Translations under genes and position numbers: made by a program
Notes under the pieces: model-generated
The model's input: the letters and a program-made list of their open reading frames with translations, nothing else
Databases searched by the model: none
Told to the model about the DNA's origin: nothing
In this document: positions 17,345 to 25,825 of the stretch, piece after piece
Layout: each line of letters starts with the position of its first letter
Position numbering within the stretch: the stretch's first letter is position 1
DNA from: Hyphomicrobiales bacterium
GTDB taxonomy: Bacteria > Pseudomonadota > Alphaproteobacteria > Rhizobiales > Beijerinckiaceae
Direction of reading: 5' to 3'
NCBI GenBank assembly: GCA_019246665.1
Contig: JAFAQA010000379.1
Span: forward strand, 1 to 38,401
Length of the DNA stretch: 38,401 bases

Positions 17345-18718
17345 TCAGGCAGCGTCGAGAACGACGCGATTACGCCCTGCATGCTTGGCGCGATAAAGCG
17401 CTTCGTCGGCCCTTTTGAAGAGGTCGTCGCGGCTCTCCGGGACGTTGCGCATCACTGCCACGCCTAGCGAGATCGTCACTGTCGCATTGCAGGCACCATG
17501 CGCGATGAGGAAGGGCGCGCCGTGCACGGCCTGGCGAATGCGTTCGGCGACCGCCTTGGCGCCTGAATGACCGGTGTCGGGAAGCACCGCGACAAGCTCC
17601 TCCCCTCCGTAACGCACGAGAAGATCACGCGTGCGCAGGCAATCGCGGGCACGCTTCGCAAGTTCGCGAAGGACCTCATCGCCGCAGTCATGCCCGTAAG
17701 TGTCATTGATCGCCTTGAAGAGATCGACATCCATCATCACGAGCGAGAGCGGACGTGACCTGCGAACCGCGTCCTTGAGCAGCGCGTCCACGTTGGCATC
17801 GAGGAAGCGGCGATTGTGCAAGCCCGTGAGGGGATCGATGAGGGCGAGCTCCATGGACTGCTGCACCGAGTTACGCAAGCTTGCGGCGTAGCGCTGGTCA
17901 CGCACTTGTGTGCGGACCCGTGCGAGAAGCTCGTTGCGGTCGACGGGCCGGATCAGGAAATCGTTCGCTCCGATGTCGAGCCCGCGCATGAGACGCGCCT
18001 TGTCTCCTTTGTCGGCCACCATGAGTAGGCTCATATTTCGGGTGCGCTCGAGCGAGCGGAGCTGGGCGCAGATGCGCAGCCCGTCATGTGTGGCGAGCGT
18101 GAGACTGACGATCGCGAGATCGTAGCTTTGCTCGGCCGCGCGAAAGACCGCGTTCTCGGCCGCTTCCTCCACCTCGACCCGATGAAACGCTGACAAGGAT
18201 TTGAACAAGCGTTCCGACACGCTCGCGCGATCCTCGACGATGAGGATGCGGCCGTTGAGCCCACTTTCCGCCGCGGCGAGCGCCAAAGGGTCTCCCATTC
18301 CCATATCCTTCGAGCGAAGCGCCCGAGCGCGCAATTCATCGCGCACGCTTTTGAGCCGGACGAGGCTTCGCACGCGCGCGATGAGCGCCACCTCGTCGAT
18401 CGGCTTTGTCAGGAAGTCGTCGGCCCCCGCCTCGAGCCCCGCGACCCGATCGGCCGGTTGATCGAGCGCCGTCACCATCACGACCGGAATATGGGCGGTA
18501 AGCGGGTCCCCCTTGATGCGTCGGCAGACTTCGAACCCGTTCATTTGTGGCATCATCACGTCGAGGAGCACGATGTCGCATTCGTCAGCCTGCACCATGG
18601 CGAGGCCGTGCGCGCCGCTCAATGCAGTCTTGACGTCGAAATACTCGGCGGAGAGCTGGGTTTCGAGAAGCTTGAGATTCGCCGGCGTATCATCGATGAC
18701 GAGAACGCGTGCGGTCAT
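17345..18718 (-). CDS. pleD: Response regulator / diguanylate cyclase PleD
   Basis: A 457-residue protein with receiver-receiver-GGDEF layout. The first receiver has acidic D9-D10, phospho-acceptor D53 (LLDVMMPQMNG) and K105 in FLTKP. The second (about 156-275) has Ser205 where the acceptor Asp should be (AIVSLTLATHDG), so it is an adaptor domain, as in Caulobacter PleD. The cyclase domain carries GGEEL at 371-375 and an inhibitory-site RTRD at 362-365, five residues before it, so both activity and product inhibition are expected. It makes cyclic di-GMP at the developing pole in model species. It lies 39 bases downstream of divK on the same strand, in the conserved divK-pleD operon. Confidence 0.95.
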   Translation of the reverse strand: MTARVLVIDDTPANLKLLETQLSAEYFDVKTALSGAHGLAMVQADECDIVLLDVMMPQMNGFEVCRRIKGDPLTAHIPVVMVTALDQPADRVAGLEAGADDFLTKPIDEVALIARVRSLVRLKSVRDELRARALRSKDMGMGDPLALAAAESGLNGRILIVEDRASVSERLFKSLSAFHRVEVEEAAENAVFRAAEQSYDLAIVSLTLATHDGLRICAQLRSLERTRNMSLLMVADKGDKARLMRGLDIGANDFLIRPVDRNELLARVRTQVRDQRYAASLRNSVQQSMELALIDPLTGLHNRRFLDANVDALLKDAVRRSRPLSLVMMDVDLFKAINDTYGHDCGDEVLRELAKRARDCLRTRDLLVRYGGEELVAVLPDTGHSGAKAVAERIRQAVHGAPFLIAHGACNATVTISLGVAVMRNVPESRDDLFKRADEALYRAKHAGRNRVVLDAA

Positions 18719-18757
18719 GGTGTTGCTTAAGCTCTTCCGACCGACGCGACACCTCGG

Positions 18758-19123
18758 TCACCCGGCATAGGCCTTCACGGTTTCCAGGAATTTGGCGACC
18801 GAGATCGGCTTTGACAGATAGGCCTCGCACCCTCCTTCGCGAATGCGCTCCTCATCGCCCTTCATGGCAAAAGCCGTCACGGCGACGATCGGGATCGAAG
18901 AGAGCTGGCTGTCGTCCTTGAGCCAACGCGTCACCTCGAGACCCGACACTTCCGGGAGCTGGATGTCCATCAAGATCAGGTCGGGGCGGTGTGCGCGCGC
19001 GAGCTCCACTGCTTCGACGCCGTTGCCCGTCTTCAACGTGATATAGCCGTGCGCCTCGAGGAGGTCGTTGAAGAGCTTCATGTTGAGCTCATTGTCCTCG
19101 ACGATCAAAACCGTTTTACTCAT
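18758..19123 (-). CDS. divK: Single-domain response regulator DivK
   Basis: A 121-residue stand-alone receiver domain: [20 protein letters not shown] with acidic pair E-D, acceptor Asp in [13 protein letters not shown], Thr/Ala in [14 protein letters not shown], and the Lys of LSKPISV. There is no output domain. DivK passes phosphoryl signals between the DivJ/PleC (PdhS-type) kinases and the DivL-CckA-CtrA pathway that times the cell cycle. The ATG at 19123 gives the canonical N-terminus; an upstream start would add only three residues. It sits directly upstream of pleD and is divergent from a DUF3572 gene, the typical order in this class. Confidence 0.95.
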   Translation of the reverse strand: MSKTVLIVEDNELNMKLFNDLLEAHGYITLKTGNGVEAVELARAHRPDLILMDIQLPEVSGLEVTRWLKDDSQLSSIPIVAVTAFAMKGDEERIREGGCEAYLSKPISVAKFLETVKAYAG

Positions 19124-19221
19124 GAGTGTCACCCCGTCCCCTGAAGGGTTTTCGTGCTTTTTCGATCAGGCCTCTCCCCGTCATCAACCGTCATATCAAA
19201 CCCGCATTTCCGAAGCTCAAA

Positions 19222-19542
19222 GTGAACAGCAAAAACTTTAGCAAATCGAGTCGTTCCCCGTTCGGCGCGCCTCGCGAGCGAGCGAAGGCCTTGGCGCTCG
19301 ACGCCTTGATGTACCTTGCCAATCATGAGGAGGAGATGGATCGTTTTCTCGCGGAGACCGGCTCCGATCCCGCCGATTTGCGCAAAATGACGAATGATTC
19401 GGGCTTCGTCGCGGCAATGCTTGATTATCTATGTTCTCATGAATCCTTGCTCGTGGCCTTCGCTGCCGCGCAGGCCGTCGATCCGGTCGCGATCGAAACC
19501 GCGCGCCAGTTTCTCGCTCACGACTCTTCGGGCGATTTCTAA
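19222..19542 (+). CDS. DUF3572 family protein
   Basis: About 106 residues: an N-terminal basic stretch, then ERAKALALDALMYLANHEEE, MDRFLAETGSDPADLRKM, GFVAAMLDYLCSHESLLVAF and AAQAVDPVAIETARQFL. The helical pattern and the ESLLxAFAAxxxVDP block match DUF3572, a small uncharacterised alphaproteobacterial family usually encoded next to divK. No catalytic motif or membrane segment is visible. The start is uncertain: the frame is open from GTG 19126, but that begins inside the region needed for divK expression; GTG 19222 gives a family-like length. The function is unknown. Confidence 0.75.
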   Translation: MNSKNFSKSSRSPFGAPRERAKALALDALMYLANHEEEMDRFLAETGSDPADLRKMTNDSGFVAAMLDYLCSHESLLVAFAAAQAVDPVAIETARQFLAHDSSGDF

Positions 19543-19746
19543 GCGCGCCCCTGCCAATGCGCGGCGCGCTGCTTCGAGATTGCGCCGATCGCGCCCGATC
19601 TCGCATGGCCCGAGCAGCGGGACGTACCTCCTCGAGCTTGATCTTCTCGGCCCCGAATTTCCAAGATCGGGTCTAAATCTTTTCCGCGGAAAGGGCTAAG
19701 CTCGGCGGCAAAGCAGATTCGGCTCAAGCAGTGAAGCTTCAGTGCG

Positions 19747-21042
19747 ATGACGATTGCGGCCTCCTCGATCTGCCGTGACTGCCGCATGATTTTCGGCGAG
19801 GCGAGAGCACGTTGCCCGCAATGCGGCAGTCCTCGCCTCTTCGCGCATCCTGAATGGAAAAAGCTCGCCATCGCGCATGTCGATTGCGACGCATTCTATG
19901 CCACCATCGAGAAGCGAGACGATCCCACGCTCGCCGCAAAGCCGGTGATCGTGGGCGGCGGCCGACGCGGCGTGGTGTCCACCGCGTGCTACATTGCGCG
20001 CATTCATGGCGTGCGCTCGGCGATGCCGATGTTCAAGGCGCTCGCCGCCTGCCCAAATGCCGTGGTCATCAACCCGGATATGGAAAAATATGTCGGCGTG
20101 AGCCGTGAGGTGCGCCGGCTGATGCTGGAGCTCACCCCGCTTGTCGAGCCGGTATCGATCGACGAGGCGTTCCTTGATCTTTCGGGCACACAAGCGCTTC
20201 ACGGAACTGCACCGGCGATCACGCTGATGCGGTTTTCCGAACGCGTCGAACACGAGATCGGAGTTACCGTATCGATCGGGCTCTCCTTCAATAAGTTTCT
20301 CGCGAAGATCGCCTCCGATCTCGACAAGCCTCGCGGATTTTCGGCAATTGGCAAAGAAGAAGCGCTGGATTTTCTCGCGCCGAAGCCGGTCACCATTCTC
20401 CCAGGCGTCGGGAAGGCTGCGGCGGAGCGTTTCGCCAAGGAGGGGGTGAACACGGTTTTCGATCTGCGCTCGCTCGAGCCTCGGCGCATGCTCAAGCTCC
20501 TCGGAAATGACGGCGCGCGGCTGGTCCGGCTCGCCAATGCCAGGGATGATCGCCGCGTGACGCCGGAACACGAGACGAAGAGCGTTTCGGCCGAGACGAC
20601 CTTCAATGCCGACACGCGCGATCCCGAGGTGCTCCTACCCATCCTGATGCACTTGTCGGAGAAGGTTTCCGCCCGGATGAAGGCCAAGGATCTTGGCGGG
20701 TCGACCATCACCTTGAAGCTGAAGACCAGCAATTTCCGGCTCATCACCCGAGCGCGCTCGATCGCCTCAGCGACAAATCTTGCCGGGCGCATCTACCAAA
20801 CCGCACGCGCCTTGATCGAGCCCGAGCTGGCGGGAGGCCCCTATCGTCTCATCGGGGTCGGCGTTTCCGAGCTCGTGCCAGGGCAAGAGGCCGATCGGGG
20901 CGACCTCGCCGATCTATCGGTTGCGCGGGAAGCCGGCATGGAACGCGCCGTCGATGCGCTGCGCGCCCGCTTCGGCCCGGACGCGATCACGCGCGGCCTC
21001 GTCTTTGCGCGCGCCCATGCCGATAAGGCAGGACGGTCGTAG
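19747..21042 (+). CDS. dinB: DNA polymerase IV (Y-family) with N-terminal zinc ribbon
   Basis: A 431-residue translesion polymerase. Catalytic acidic residues are in HVDCDAFYATIE (first Asp at 46) and SIDEAFLDLSG (about 137-144). STACYIARIHGVRSAMPMFK is the finger region, and LPGVGKAAAERF a helix-hairpin-helix. The C-terminal little-finger domain includes ETTFNADTRD and TITLKLKTSNF. Residues 9-26 add a four-cysteine zinc ribbon (C9, C12, C23, C26) not found in E. coli DinB; similar extensions occur in other alphaproteobacterial DinB. The start at ATG 19747 is needed to include all four cysteines. I saw no clear LexA box in the 204 bases upstream. A perfect 12-base palindrome TTTCCGCGGAAA lies at 19681-19692. 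Confidence 0.95.
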   Translation: MTIAASSICRDCRMIFGEARARCPQCGSPRLFAHPEWKKLAIAHVDCDAFYATIEKRDDPTLAAKPVIVGGGRRGVVSTACYIARIHGVRSAMPMFKALAACPNAVVINPDMEKYVGVSREVRRLMLELTPLVEPVSIDEAFLDLSGTQALHGTAPAITLMRFSERVEHEIGVTVSIGLSFNKFLAKIASDLDKPRGFSAIGKEEALDFLAPKPVTILPGVGKAAAERFAKEGVNTVFDLRSLEPRRMLKLLGNDGARLVRLANARDDRRVTPEHETKSVSAETTFNADTRDPEVLLPILMHLSEKVSARMKAKDLGGSTITLKLKTSNFRLITRARSIASATNLAGRIYQTARALIEPELAGGPYRLIGVGVSELVPGQEADRGDLADLSVAREAGMERAVDALRARFGPDAITRGLVFARAHADKAGRS

Positions 21043-21103
21043 CCCGGAGCGAACGGCTTACGAAGTCAGCTAAATGCCGAGATGAAGCACCGACCCCCTG
21101 TTC

Positions 21104-21946
21104 TCACTTGTCGCAGCTTGGTGAATTCAGGAATTCGATGCTCTTCAACTCGCCCTTGAGCGAGAAATCCCCATAATTGAGGGTGAGCGCCCGGCTCACT
21201 CCGTTGTCGTAGAGGACGAAGCTCATCACATAAGCGGGCTCGCGCTCGCCGGCGCCGGGCTCGAAATAGCTCAAGGTGACGGGCCAGGAGACATGCCCCT
21301 TCAATTGCTCGACATTCGCCGCTGCCTCACCGTGTTGGGCGGCATCCGCGGAGACCGGCGCACCGATCACGGCGAGCGTGTCATAGACCTTGTTGCCCGT
21401 ATCCGAGCCGTCGAAAATCTTGGCCGAGAAAAGCTTGCTGCCGCCGAGCGCCTCTTCGACGAGCCGCTTGATATGGGCATTCGGGAACAGGGTGTCGGAA
21501 GGCGCCGTCAAATTTGCAGGTTCTGGCTTTTGCACCGTGATCTCGACCCCGTCGGAGATTGCGCGCGCCTTGCCTTCTGTGTGAGCCGTCATATCGCCGC
21601 GAACCGCGTCATTGGTGAACCGCAGCAAGCTGCCGTCGCCGGCCTCGAACGATGTCGAGCGCACGTCGAAACTTCGATCCTGGCTGCTCTCCGACCCGCT
21701 CAGCTGCGTCACTTGCCGAAAGTTCGTCGCATATCCGTCGCACGCAGTCCCGGTGATCTCGAAGACGAGGCGCCCGCGCGCCTCGTCGACACTGTTCACC
21801 CCTCTGCTCGACAAAAGCGAGAGCTCATAAACAGCGCGATGCGGCACAAGAACAATCTTGGGAGTAGCCCAGGCCTTGCCGCAAAAGCCGATGCCAATGA
21901 GTGACGCGAAGACGATCTGGCGAAGGACGCGATCGGTTCTGGGCAC
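21104..21946 (-). CDS. eipB: Periplasmic cell-envelope integrity protein EipB (DUF1849)
   Basis: A 280-residue secreted protein. With GTG at 21946 there is an AGGAG ribosome-binding site nine bases upstream, a clean signal peptide (RQIVFASLIGIGF) and a cut after AWA at 27. The mature part has VPHRAVYELSLLSS, then RLVFEITGTACDGYATNF and a C-terminal SPSCDK. Cys69 and Cys278 are well placed for the conserved EipB disulfide; as I recall, Brucella EipB also has 280 residues and the same two positions. EipB folds as a beta-spiral and supports envelope integrity in Brucella. The longer open frame to 22126 adds residues without a signal peptide. It faces dinB convergently. Confidence 0.88.
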   Translation of the reverse strand: MPRTDRVLRQIVFASLIGIGFCGKAWATPKIVLVPHRAVYELSLLSSRGVNSVDEARGRLVFEITGTACDGYATNFRQVTQLSGSESSQDRSFDVRSTSFEAGDGSLLRFTNDAVRGDMTAHTEGKARAISDGVEITVQKPEPANLTAPSDTLFPNAHIKRLVEEALGGSKLFSAKIFDGSDTGNKVYDTLAVIGAPVSADAAQHGEAAANVEQLKGHVSWPVTLSYFEPGAGEREPAYVMSFVLYDNGVSRALTLNYGDFSLKGELKSIEFLNSPSCDK

Positions 21947-22178
21947 GATTGGGCTCTCCTGCACTCGCCCCGAGGGCGCTGGACGATAGGGCTGCCTTTG
22001 AGCCATAGCACACAAGATGGCGAAGTTTTGGAATGCCTGCGGCGAGGCTTGCTTCGTGATTTGACCAGCGCGCGTTGGTGTTTCCTTGCGAAAGGTTTCT
22101 TTTGACCGCAAAACGCGCCAACTCACGCCGGTTGCAAGAGGCGCAAGGGTGGCTTACGAGACTGGACGAGGGTGCTTC

Positions 22179-22207
22179 TTGCCGCCCTTTGCCGACGGAG
22201 CTATAGA
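22179..22207 (+). promoter_or_regulatory. Promoter of tRNA-Pro
   Basis: TTGCCG (22179-22184), a 17-base spacer and TATAGA (22202-22207), with the mature tRNA 5' end 11 bases after the -10. Confidence 0.7.
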
Positions 22208-22217
22208 CACGCATTGT

Positions 22218-22295
22218 CGGAGCGTGGCGCAGCCCGGTTAGCGCACTAGTCTGGGGGACTAGGGGTCGCGAGTTCAAATCTCGCCGCTCCGACCA
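22218..22295 (+). tRNA. tRNA-Pro (anticodon GGG)
   Basis: A complete cloverleaf by hand. The acceptor stem pairs CGGAGCG with CGCTCCG. The anticodon stem pairs CTAGT with ACTAG around CTGGGGG, giving anticodon GGG at 22253-22255. The T arm is GCGAG-TTCAAAT-CTCGC, and the 3' end is ACCA, with CCA genomically encoded. A promoter with a 17-base spacer lies immediately upstream. Confidence 0.97.
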
Positions 22296-22497
22296 TTTTC
22301 CTCAAAACGGAACCAGGTGTTCGCGGTCGCTGTCGTGATGAAATGGCGACCCTGTCCCGCCCCGGGCTTCCTTTTCCCATGTTGTCGCAGCCCCCGAGCG
22401 CGGCGAGACGCGCGTCAGCGACACGTTGGTATTCCCTTCCCCTCATGCTTCGCGCCCGGCGATTAGTTTGCCAGCAAAAATGACGAGGAGGAGCAGA

Positions 22498-22536
22498 ATG
22501 AGGTCCTGTAGAATCAAGCGAGTTGAAAGGCGCTGA
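22498..22536 (+). CDS. Candidate 12-codon leader ORF upstream of the dienelactone hydrolase gene
   Basis: An ATG at 22498 has a very strong ribosome-binding site (GAGGAGGAG, 22484-22492). It opens a 12-residue frame reading MRSCRIKRVERR and stopping with TGA at 22534-22536, one base before the hydrolase ATG at 22538. The hydrolase's own ribosome-binding site (AAAGG) lies inside the leader. The arrangement fits translational coupling or a sensing leader peptide (one Cys, five Arg). Without conservation data it could be chance. Confidence 0.35.
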   Translation: MRSCRIKRVERR

Positions 22537-22537
22537 A

Positions 22538-23269
22538 ATGGTCGAGCAAGACGTGCACATTACTTCCCGAAACGGGGTGATACCGAGCTTCTGCGTGTGC
22601 CCCGATGGAGCAGGCGCATATCCCGGCATCATTCTCTACATGGACGCCCCCGGCATCCGCGAGGAGCTACGCAATCTGGCGCGACGTATCGCCAAGCACG
22701 GCTATTTCTGCCTCCTTCCCGATATGTACTACCGGCTCGGCAGCTTGCGCTTCGATATGGTGCGCCGCGCGGAAGGCATGCGTCCGACAATGTTCGCCGC
22801 GATGAATTCGCTCACCAATGCCCTGGTCACGGAAGATACCGCCGCTTGGCTCGGCTTCCTTGATGCGCAGGAGAAAGTGCAACCGGGTCCCATCGGATGC
22901 GTCGGTTATTGTATGAGCGGGCGCTACGTCACCACCGTGGCGGCGCGTTTCTCCAATCGGATTGCCGCCGCAGCCTCTCTTTACGGAGTGGGCATCGTCA
23001 CCGATGGCGAAGATTCACCCCATCTCCTGATCGATCGCATCAAGGGCGAGATGTATTTTGCGTTTGCGGAAACCGACGAGCATGTGCCGGACCATGTCAT
23101 CCCCACGCTTCGTCAGACGCTCGACAAAGCGGGCACGCGCTACGGGCTCGACATCTATCCCGGCAGCCGTCACGGCTTCCAATTTCCGGAGCGTGACGTC
23201 TACGAAACCCATGCCGCGGAAGCGAGCTGGGCTAAGATCATCAACTTGTGGGATCGCAATCTGAAATGA
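22538..23269 (+). CDS. Dienelactone hydrolase family protein
   Basis: A 243-residue alpha/beta hydrolase. The catalytic triad is visible: nucleophile Cys125 in GYCMSGR, Asp180 in AETDEHVP and His212 in SRHGFQFP. The Cys nucleophile, and not Ser, places it in the dienelactone hydrolase family. PGIILYMDAPGIREELRNLA and YFCLLPDMYYRLG are also typical. No other aromatic-degradation genes are nearby, so the substrate is not predictable, and members of this family are often general carboxyl-ester hydrolases. The ATG at 22538 is preferred over an in-frame TTG at 22523 because an AAAGG lies seven bases upstream. It converges with uppP, with nine bases between the stops. Confidence 0.92.
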   Translation: MVEQDVHITSRNGVIPSFCVCPDGAGAYPGIILYMDAPGIREELRNLARRIAKHGYFCLLPDMYYRLGSLRFDMVRRAEGMRPTMFAAMNSLTNALVTEDTAAWLGFLDAQEKVQPGPIGCVGYCMSGRYVTTVAARFSNRIAAAASLYGVGIVTDGEDSPHLLIDRIKGEMYFAFAETDEHVPDHVIPTLRQTLDKAGTRYGLDIYPGSRHGFQFPERDVYETHAAEASWAKIINLWDRNLK

Positions 23270-23278
23270 GCGCACGGC

Positions 23279-24103
23279 CTAAATCGCGAGTAGGATGAGG
23301 CTCAGCACGCCAAAACCGATGCAATAATAGGCGAAGGGATCGAGCGCCTTGAATTCATGCGATTTCATCCAGCGCATCAGGATGGCGGTCGCGACTAAGG
23401 CCGTCATGCCGGCGACCATGCCGCCGATCAAGGCGACCCCGGTGACATGGCCACCCGACTTCATGAGCTTGGGCACTTCGAGAACGCCCGCCCCGAAGAT
23501 GATCGGGGTTGCGAGCAACAGCGAAAAGCGTGTTGCGGCCTCATGCCTCAAACCCAGAAGCAGCCCTCCCGCGATGGTCGCGCCGGAGCGTGAGATGCCG
23601 GGAATTAAGGCGAGGCATTGCCAGATGCCGATGATCACCGCGTCTCTCAGCGTGAGCGCAGACATCGGGTTTCGGCCCTCCTGCTTGAGCCGTTCGACGG
23701 CAAAGAGAAGCGCGCCGTTGACGATCAAAAAGAAGGCGGCGAGATAAGCCGAGCCGAACATGTCACGCACATGCCGTTCCAGCAGGAAACCCGCGATGAC
23801 CGCCGGAATTGTTCCCACGATCACCAGCAACAAAAGCCGGAGCTGTTCGCTCCGTTTTTCCGGATCCCGATCAAAAAAGGCGCTCGCGATGGCGAGCCAA
23901 TCGCGCCAAAAATAAATCATCAGCGCGATCGCGGTCCCGAGGTGAAGCACGACGAGCAGCGGCAGGAATGCTTCCGACCTAATGTCCATGTCGCGCAGCC
24001 GCATGAGCGGCGGGAGCACCACCGCGTGGCCGAGCGAGGAAATCGGAAAGAGCTCGGTGATCCCCTGAATGATGGCGACGATGATTGTCGAGATGAGTCC
24101 CAT
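23279..24103 (-). CDS. uppP: Undecaprenyl-diphosphatase
   Basis: A 274-residue integral membrane protein of the BacA/UppP family with about eight hydrophobic segments. It recycles undecaprenyl pyrophosphate to the monophosphate carrier for peptidoglycan and other envelope polymers. The two signature regions are present: QGITELFPISSLGH near residue 14 and PGISRSGATIAGGLLLGL near 170. The ATG at 24103 gives the canonical N-terminus beginning two residues before the first helix. It is probably monocistronic. Confidence 0.96.
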   Translation of the reverse strand: MGLISTIIVAIIQGITELFPISSLGHAVVLPPLMRLRDMDIRSEAFLPLLVVLHLGTAIALMIYFWRDWLAIASAFFDRDPEKRSEQLRLLLLVIVGTIPAVIAGFLLERHVRDMFGSAYLAAFFLIVNGALLFAVERLKQEGRNPMSALTLRDAVIIGIWQCLALIPGISRSGATIAGGLLLGLRHEAATRFSLLLATPIIFGAGVLEVPKLMKSGGHVTGVALIGGMVAGMTALVATAILMRWMKSHEFKALDPFAYYCIGFGVLSLILLAI

Positions 24104-24587
24104 GAAACCCCGCTATCAGATGATCCGGCACCCCGAATCATCTGGAAAGGCGATGCAATCTGCTCGATTTGTACTCACGGCGCCAATGAAATCACCAGGG
24201 CGAGGAGGACGATGCTCATGTCGATCCTCATGGCTCGAGCGCATTTTGCCCGCGTTCCCCGCTCATTCCGGTGAACAGGTATCCAGGCTTACAATGCAGC
24301 TCAAGGAACCGGATCAGCGTCTTTGCAGGAGATGAGCGGAAAGGCTCGCGGCGCCTCGGCTCATTCGCGCGCCTCACCCCTCGGAGCCGCTACGTTCATA
24401 TCAGGTCAGATTGAATGGTTATCCTGTTTGAAATTATTAATTGAGAACAATCTTATCAGGAAATCGGCTTTCCCTTTTCTCTCCAGGAACATGATCCGCA
24501 AAAGTGGCCCCACCTTTGCGATAAAGATCATGCGGAAAAACAAAAAGATAACTTGACGCTACCGATCTCATCTCAACGCAACGAGTT
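24104..24587. other. Intergenic region with AT-rich patch and a family B repeat
   Basis: No gene is supported in these 484 bases. The stretch 24400-24475 is clearly more AT-rich than its surroundings. Positions 24487-24593 are the long family B repeat, which runs into the 3' end of the merR-like gene. Confidence 0.5.
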
Positions 24588-24593
24588 CTAGGC
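24487..24593 (+). repeat. Extended palindromic repeat, family B, copy 2
   Basis: It matches 16701-16805 over its full length: ATGATCCGCAAAAGTGG, CCTTTGCGATAAAGATCATG, AAAAAGATAACTTGACGCTA, then GATCTCATCTCAACGCAACG and CTAGG. The final CTAGG overlaps the stop codon (complement of CTA, 24588-24590) of the merR-like gene. Confidence 0.85.
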
Positions 24594-25223
24594 GTCGTCG
24601 TCGGTCGATGCCTGCCGACCTGTTCCGTCTTTGCCGAGCGACTCGAGAAGACGGGAGCACTCGCCGAGATCCTCGAGCGCAGCCTGAAGCAGCCGCCGAT
24701 GCTCGGAAGACAATGCAGAGCGCGAGCGCCGTGGCGTCGAGGAAACGAGCACTTCTTGGTCTGAAAAGAGATCGCGCGTGAGCGGCGCCGTTTCGTCTGC
24801 ACCAGGCTCAGCCTCGGGTTTCGGCTGAGCTTCGGAACGGGCCCCGGAGACTTCCTCAAAGGGTTCGGCGCGCGAGATTTGCGGGGCCTGATCAGCCCCG
24901 GCAAATTCACCGGATGGCGCAGTGTCGGCGATACCGGCCAGCTCCTCTCCCGAGGCGCCTCCTGCTCGCTGCACGACTCCCGCGCCTTGCGTGGCAAGGA
25001 TGCGTTGCACACCCTTGATCGTGTAGCCCTCGCCGTAAAGGAGCCGGCGAATTCCCTTGAGCAGAAGCACGTCTCCCGGGCGGTAGTAGCGACGCCCTCC
25101 GGAGCGCTTCATCGGCTTGATTTGCGGAAAGCGCGTCTCCCAGAAGCGCAAGACGTGCTGAGGAATATCGAGCTCTTCGCCGACTTCGCTGATGGTGCGA
25201 TAGGCGCCGATTGCCTTGTCCAT
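24588..25223 (-). CDS. MerR family transcriptional regulator
   Basis: A 211-residue protein. Residues 8-75 form a MerR-type winged helix-turn-helix: [40 protein letters not shown], then [21 protein letters not shown]. The remainder has no metal-binding Cys and consists of a long, acidic, Ala/Pro/Glu-rich linker with a short helical C-terminus ([20 protein letters not shown]). This form sits downstream of plsX-fabH-ihfA throughout the order; its target genes are not known to me. The ATG at 25223 is preferred, with an in-frame GTG 12 bases upstream possible. The stop codon lies inside a family B repeat, so the C-terminus may differ from relatives. Confidence 0.88.
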   Translation of the reverse strand: MDKAIGAYRTISEVGEELDIPQHVLRFWETRFPQIKPMKRSGGRRYYRPGDVLLLKGIRRLLYGEGYTIKGVQRILATQGAGVVQRAGGASGEELAGIADTAPSGEFAGADQAPQISRAEPFEEVSGARSEAQPKPEAEPGADETAPLTRDLFSDQEVLVSSTPRRSRSALSSEHRRLLQAALEDLGECSRLLESLGKDGTGRQASTDDDA

Positions 25224-25321
25224 CCCGATCACCAACCGCCCTCCCGCCCAGATGGAATCAGTGGTTCCGCGAAGCCCGTCCCTTATGAAGACATGGCAAA
25301 GCCGGTGCTGCGAGCCAGGAG

Positions 25322-25630
25322 TCAGTCGCTCCCGCCGTCGGGCTTCCGATTGATGCGTGCCCTTAAGATGTTCGACGGCTTGAAGACAAGAACGCGACGC
25401 GGCTCAATCGGCACTTCGACACCCGTTTTCGGATTGCGGCCGATCCGCCGTCCTTTCGATCGCACCAGGAATGAGCCGAAGGAGGAAAGTTTCACCTTCT
25501 CGCCCTTGGCAATCCGATCCGTCATCTCGTGCAAGACAAATTCCACAATCGAAGCGCACTCGGTCCGCGACAGGCCGAGTTTACGGTAGACGGCCTCGGT
25601 GAGGTCCGCCCTCGTGCAGGTCTCGCCCAT
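25322..25630 (-). CDS. ihfA: Integration host factor subunit alpha
   Basis: A 102-residue HU/IHF-family DNA-bending protein. It starts [20 protein letters not shown], with [20 protein letters not shown] and the DNA-intercalating arm [12 protein letters not shown], followed by [16 protein letters not shown]. The alpha subunit assignment comes from the neighbourhood (fabH, plsX, merR) and the N-terminus. The ATG at 25630 has an AGGAG about six bases upstream; a GTG two codons earlier is less likely. It bends DNA at promoters and replication or recombination sites as a heterodimer with IhfB. Confidence 0.95.
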   Translation of the reverse strand: MGETCTRADLTEAVYRKLGLSRTECASIVEFVLHEMTDRIAKGEKVKLSSFGSFLVRSKGRRIGRNPKTGVEVPIEPRRVLVFKPSNILRARINRKPDGGSD

Positions 25631-25825
25631 AGCCACTCCTCATTCGTCACGCCAACCGCGCAACCAGCTGCTCATGGCCTGCCCCACGCCCCGACTTGCC
25701 TGCGCGCCGGCCGAGTTTCCCGACCGTCCCAAGGGAGCGATATTAGATATTAAGCCCCGCTCCACGCAACCCAATTCGATGCCCGAAAACGCAACCCGAG
25801 TTTTCGCTTGCCCAACCAGCAAGGA

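Noticed and set aside
19696-20571. 291-residue minus-strand frame opposite dinB
   Set aside because: No domain, odd composition, and dinB on the plus strand is complete with catalytic residues.
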